64,000 nucleotides of DNA. Source: Spirosoma validum (GTDB lineage Bacteria > Bacteroidota > Bacteroidia > Cytophagales > Spirosomataceae). The position numbers and the translations under genes were made by a program. Below, piece after piece: positions 60,741 through 64,000 of this stretch. The notes beneath the pieces were generated by a model. The model was given only the letters and a program-made list of their open reading frames with translations, had not been told where the DNA came from and did no database searches. Location of the stretch: assembly GCF_014699035.1 (NCBI RefSeq), contig NZ_JACXAA010000013.1:62001-126000 (forward strand), given 5' to 3'. Position 1 is the first letter of the stretch; every line of letters starts with the position of its first letter.

Positions 60741-61679
60741 TCATCCGTTTTTGACTAATTCCAACGCGCCAATCGGTACGGCATCTTCGCCGAGTTTTGC
60801 AATTAATACAATCGGTGGGGGCTGGAATGTTTTCATAGTGAAGCGAGGTAGCGCCTGCCGAACAGCTGCCCGTAACGGTTCCCCAATCAGTGATAGCCCA
60901 CCGCCTAATACAATAGCGTCTGGATGAAATAAATGCACAACGTGCGAAAGTCCCAACGCAACTACCGATCCAATTTGCTCGATTAACATGCGGGCTACCG
61001 GATCGCTTGCTTCATAAGCTGGATGTAGAAATCGAGCCTCTTTTCCTATTGATCCTGCCATATGAGCCTGCTGTACAGCTAGCTTTAAGGCTGAATCATC
61101 GGGCAGTTGCGGAACCAGATCCCGTATTTGCTGATCGACGGCCCAGCCCGATACGGTTTGCTCAATGGTTTGTCCGGGTGAGGAGTCGCCCGGCGGTACA
61201 AGCCACAGATGACCAATTTCGGCTTCGCCCGGACTGGCTCCGTGATAAAGTTGTTGATTGATCACCATTCCTCCACCAACGCCACTGCCGAGCGTAATGT
61301 AAAAGACGTTCTGAAAGCCGGTCGCTACACCGCGAAGCGCTTCGCCAAGAGCTGCTACGTTGGCGTCGTTCTCAACGCGCACAACAGTACCCGGTACTTG
61401 TTTTTGGAGCCAGTCACTCAACTCGAATCCAGACCAGCCGCCAATCTGATGCGACGTAGCAATTCGCCCCGTTTGCCAATCAACGGGTCCACCGAATCCT
61501 ACACCAATGGATTGAGGTGGCTCGGGAAGTTGTTGAATAGTGGCCGCTATTTGTGTTAAAATGCCATTTGCTCCCTGCGTTGGGTCAACGGTGTATCGGA
61601 AGCGCTGCGTGATCTGGCCAGTCATGTTATCTGTGACTAACTGGAGCTTCGTTCCGCCAATTTCAATCCCGAGATTCAT
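60741..61679 (-). CDS. ROK family sugar kinase
   Basis: 312 aa from the ATG at 61679 (MNLGIEIGGTKLQLV). ROK fold: ATP-binding GGTKLQLV loop, IGVGFGGPVDWQTGRI, VRVENDANVAALGEALRG with catalytic-type Asp, and FYITLGSGVGGGMVINQQLY, EIGHLWLVPPGD, SGWAVDQQI. The usual ROK zinc cysteines (CxCGxxGC) that follow EIGH are absent: the segment reads LWLVPPGDSSPGQTIEQTVS. So it belongs to a zinc-less variant. Likely a glucokinase-like kinase or a fructokinase. It ends 3 bp from the SIS open frame. Confidence 0.82.
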   Translation of the reverse strand: MNLGIEIGGTKLQLVTDNMTGQITQRFRYTVDPTQGANGILTQIAATIQQLPEPPQSIGVGFGGPVDWQTGRIATSHQIGGWSGFELSDWLQKQVPGTVVRVENDANVAALGEALRGVATGFQNVFYITLGSGVGGGMVINQQLYHGASPGEAEIGHLWLVPPGDSSPGQTIEQTVSGWAVDQQIRDLVPQLPDDSALKLAVQQAHMAGSIGKEARFLHPAYEASDPVARMLIEQIGSVVALGLSHVVHLFHPDAIVLGGGLSLIGEPLRAAVRQALPRFTMKTFQPPPIVLIAKLGEDAVPIGALELVKNG

Positions 61680-61838
61680 GGAGTAAATTATACTAGCGAA
61701 GGGAAGAGAGCGATACCGGTAATGTACCAATCTGACTATAAAGACTTTGTCTTCGCTGATGATTTTGGGACAATATTAGTGGTATTCGCCACAATACAGC
61801 AGGGCGATAGTTAATTTCGTTGCCTATCGGCTACGTAT

Positions 61839-63491
61839 TCAGCGGACGCCTGCTCGTTTCATTGTAGCCCGGCCTAAATAAATTTCGTCACCTTTTAAAT
61901 TAATGGTTGTGTAAAACTGATAACCATTCTGTACGTAACGGACCATAATCTGGCTCTTCTGATTTGGTTGAGCATACGCTTTTGTGGCCGCTACCAGAAT
62001 TTGATTGCCGTTGACAATTGCCCTGGCAAAAGGTAAATCACGCGTTTTGATCTGATTAGCGTTGTAACCATACCACGTTTTTCCGCCATCGTACGAGCAC
62101 TCCGTAGCTTCGTTGAGATACGTTTCTTTGCCATTGAACAGGTCACTATGATGGCCAAAAATACGCCAAAGGCCATGAATATAATGTTCGTAGCAAGCAT
62201 AATTACGGTCGTTCCCTAAGCCTCGCTCATTCGGGTCAGTTGGCAAGGGCTGATCGGGAATTAGATCTTTGTGATCATCCCAGAACATGACTCCGTAAGC
62301 CCCTGTAAACCAGTAAAAAATAGCAGTACCTTCTGCAATGGCGGGCGGAGCCGGATGATTGGCCTGGGCATTATTGGCGAATTCGGCGTTCTGCTGATTG
62401 AATAACCACTGCCAGGCAATTCGTTTTTTTGTCGACATTTTCATGTTGACTTCCTGTTCACCCAACAAAGCGGCCAGCCAATGACGGTCACCGTCATACA
62501 AATGACGCTCTGCATAATTCATTTCCGGATACAGGTAATACGTACCCGGCATTAAAAAATCGGTATAATCAGACGGAGATTTACCGACAATTTCATCGGG
62601 CATACCGCGTTGGCGACTGGTGGTGGTATGTTTAGCCGGTAACCGAAAAAGTGCATCTGGTTGAGCTGTATAGTCAATGGCCCGGCTATAGCCAAAACTG
62701 TTGTGGGCAAAGAGGTCGGCAGAACCAAGTTCTGTTTCAGGGCTGACGTTTTCCTGAAGAGTTTTCATCAGGAAAGTATGCAGATTCGCGTGCTCCTGTT
62801 CGTGCTTGATCCAGAAGCTGTTCTCCATATCTAAAATAATGGTCCCGAACGTAGCTTTCCAGTTGTTGCCATTAGGGCCGCAGTCACCAAAATAGTAGCA
62901 ATGCCCTCTTAATTCTACACAGGCCTGGTATATATTGTTTTTATCTGTTGCTGTAGGCGACGTGTTTTTATAAATTGTTTCAGGCGCTTTTTCACTATTC
63001 TCCGCCCAGGCCAACCCAAAACTTTGCGTGAAATAATTCCGATAAACGATGTAGGCACGCTGGCTAATTGACAATTTACTCTGCCAGCCGCGCGGGGTAT
63101 TTTCATCAGGCCACACTTCAACATTCGGCACCATTCGGCTGCGCTCAACCGCTGAAAAACCACGTCTGAAAAGCTTAGTGCGATCCTGATCGACATGCAA
63201 GTTTCGGCCCGCTCCGTTAAAAATGATTTTTTTCGTTGACGGTATTGTAAAATCGCCTACTACATCAATGCTGTAGTAGCCTTTTCGTGTGTTGGGCGTA
63301 AACTGAGCACGGGGCGTAGAAGACAGCCGTGTCTGAGCGGGTATTGGCCCTTGTAATTCTATGGCAACAGGGGCGGGCGGAATGCGGTGCCATAACCAGG
63401 CGCTTGCCCCCATTACGCTGGTTACAACCAGTAGGGCCATTAATTTCATAAAGAACTTCACCGACAGATAAGAGCGAGAGGAGCGTTTCAA
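61839..63491 (-). CDS. Membrane-anchored protein with HExxH, possible metallopeptidase
   Basis: 550 aa. One N-terminal membrane segment (about residues 15-33). A zincin-like motif HEQEHANLH lies at residues 230-238, i.e. HExxH with a third His four residues on, and AIAEGTAIFYWF about residues 375-388 could hold the last Glu ligand. Two Cys pairs (ACVELRGHCYYFGDC, near residue 195) may form disulfides. The C-terminal 80 residues are strand-rich (YAQPNQKSQIMVRYVQNGYQ). I do not recognise the family. It stands apart from the neighbours, with 160 bp to the ROK start and 65 bp to the amidase. Function is inferred only from the motif. Confidence 0.5.
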   Translation of the reverse strand: MKRSSRSYLSVKFFMKLMALLVVTSVMGASAWLWHRIPPAPVAIELQGPIPAQTRLSSTPRAQFTPNTRKGYYSIDVVGDFTIPSTKKIIFNGAGRNLHVDQDRTKLFRRGFSAVERSRMVPNVEVWPDENTPRGWQSKLSISQRAYIVYRNYFTQSFGLAWAENSEKAPETIYKNTSPTATDKNNIYQACVELRGHCYYFGDCGPNGNNWKATFGTIILDMENSFWIKHEQEHANLHTFLMKTLQENVSPETELGSADLFAHNSFGYSRAIDYTAQPDALFRLPAKHTTTSRQRGMPDEIVGKSPSDYTDFLMPGTYYLYPEMNYAERHLYDGDRHWLAALLGEQEVNMKMSTKKRIAWQWLFNQQNAEFANNAQANHPAPPAIAEGTAIFYWFTGAYGVMFWDDHKDLIPDQPLPTDPNERGLGNDRNYACYEHYIHGLWRIFGHHSDLFNGKETYLNEATECSYDGGKTWYGYNANQIKTRDLPFARAIVNGNQILVAATKAYAQPNQKSQIMVRYVQNGYQFYTTINLKGDEIYLGRATMKRAGVR

Positions 63492-63517
63492 CTGATTTTA
63501 TGGTATAAACAGACTGT

Positions 63518-63540
63518 TATAGCACCGGATTAAAATCCAC
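63518..63540. repeat. Degenerate half-copy of the GGGTTTTAACCC palindrome family
   Basis: TATAGCACCGGATTAAAATC resembles one arm of the repeat at 25799 (TAGCACCGGGTTAAAACCCG), with three to four mismatches. No second arm is visible. Confidence 0.4.
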
Positions 63541-63555
63541 TGAATCTACGATACA

Positions 63556-64000
63556 CTACTCGTCGATATACCGCTTCGTAATCGGCTGGTACGAATCAAT
63601 ACGTCGGTCGCGGAAGTATGGCCAAGTTGTACGGTATTTTTCTGACAAAGCCAGATCAACGGGCTGTACATGAACCAGTTCCTGCTCGTGCGGAGCCAGA
63701 TACAGCAGCGAACCGAATGGATTAGCGACGAATGAGCCACCCCAGAATTGCTGGTCGGCTTCGCGTCCAACCCGGTTAACGGCCACTACGTGTACACCAT
63801 TCGCGATAGCATGACTTCGCTGAATCGTTTGCCAGGCGTTGTACTGCTCTTCGTTCTGTTTCGGATCGGGTTCGTTAGTATCCCAGCCAATAGCCGTTGG
63901 GTAAAACAGGATTTCCGCGCCCATCAGCGACGTAATGCGAGCCGCTTCCGGGTACCATTGGTCCCAGCAGATCAGCACGCCGATTCGGGCAAATTTTGTA
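63556..64000 (-). CDS. aguB: Carbon-nitrogen hydrolase (N-carbamoylputrescine amidase-like), 5' end outside window
   Basis: The last 148 codons are visible; the frame is open through the window end (TKFARIG before VLICWDQWYPEAARITSLMG). The nitrilase-fold catalytic Cys is in ICWDQWYPEAAR. Then GAEILFYPTAIGWDTN, ANGVHVVAVNRVG and FGGSFVANPFG-like sequence, and the end WPYFRDRRIDSYQPITKRYI. This pattern, including the final DRRIDxYxxI, is typical of N-carbamoylputrescine amidase (AguB). The family converts N-carbamoylputrescine to putrescine. The gene symbol is provisional because the N-terminal Glu and Lys residues lie outside. Confidence 0.82.
   Translation of the reverse strand, partial: TKFARIGVLICWDQWYPEAARITSLMGAEILFYPTAIGWDTNEPDPKQNEEQYNAWQTIQRSHAIANGVHVVAVNRVGREADQQFWGGSFVANPFGSLLYLAPHEQELVHVQPVDLALSEKYRTTWPYFRDRRIDSYQPITKRYIDE

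Overview
The window looks like chromosome of a Bacteroidota member, most likely order Cytophagales and plausibly Spirosoma or a close relative. Signs are a SusC/SusD pair, type IX secretion (T9SS) C-terminal sorting tails, SprB-type repeats, many Gln-after-signal-peptide exported proteins, PorT-like beta-barrels, and promoters of the TTTG-N19-TAnnTTTG kind. The genus is inference; no rRNA or named marker is present.

Layout. 0-11.3 kb (+): a cell-envelope cluster with two outer-membrane barrels, an S41-like lipoprotein protease, an M19-type dipeptidase, a small lipoprotein, a membrane protein, a choice-of-anchor A protein and a 1210-aa secreted PI-PLC-like protein with a T9SS tail. 11.3-22.2 kb: a decaying accessory island. 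It holds small hypothetical genes, two IS3-type elements and an IS200/IS605 transposase (all dead), a broken response regulator, an intact response-regulator-like gene, a phage-type orphan, a LytTR protein, and fragments of secreted proteins around a tRNA-Arg gene. 22.2-27.2 kb (+): DUF1080 protein, cupredoxin-PVC dehydrogenase fusion, and FG-GAP/VCBS protein. 27.2-29.0 kb (-): two secreted proteins, one with an S74 chaperone domain. 29.6-32.2 kb (+): an AlgI/AlgJ-like O-acylation pair. 33.5-50.9 kb (-): a polysaccharide locus with glycosyltransferases, acetyltransferase, WbqC-like protein, DegT aminotransferase, Wzt/Wzm ABC exporter, Wzz and Wza. 51.1-60.1 kb (+): parE, susC/susD, pheA, and a sulfite-oxidase-like protein. 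60.1-64 kb (-): sugar isomerase, ROK kinase, a possible zinc metallopeptidase, and a C-N hydrolase cut by the window edge.

Main discovery. Within 13.9-17.0 kb, three unrelated transposase loci are peppered with 11 copies of a 15-16 bp GC-rich insert. Each has the form nnGGn + 4-bp stem + 3-4 nt loop + 4-bp stem. Deleting the exact unit restores the transposase protein at all nine sites that can be tested, across both IS3 elements and the IS200/IS605 tnpA. Stems covary (CCGC/GCGG, CGGC/GCCG, CTGC/GCAG). Units lie in both orientations, and the base left of the insertion is a purine and the base right is G at all ten readable sites. This looks like a family of ultra-small mobile hairpins, or scars of an unknown process, that hits mobile elements. 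I saw no copy elsewhere in the window by eye.

The polysaccharide genes form one head-to-tail run with ATGA overlaps, consistent with synthesis of an O-antigen- or capsule-like glycan exported by an ABC transporter through a Wza-type channel. Coordinates are 1-based; where an upstream in-frame extension exists I chose starts by signal peptide, family N-terminus or overlap with the neighbour.
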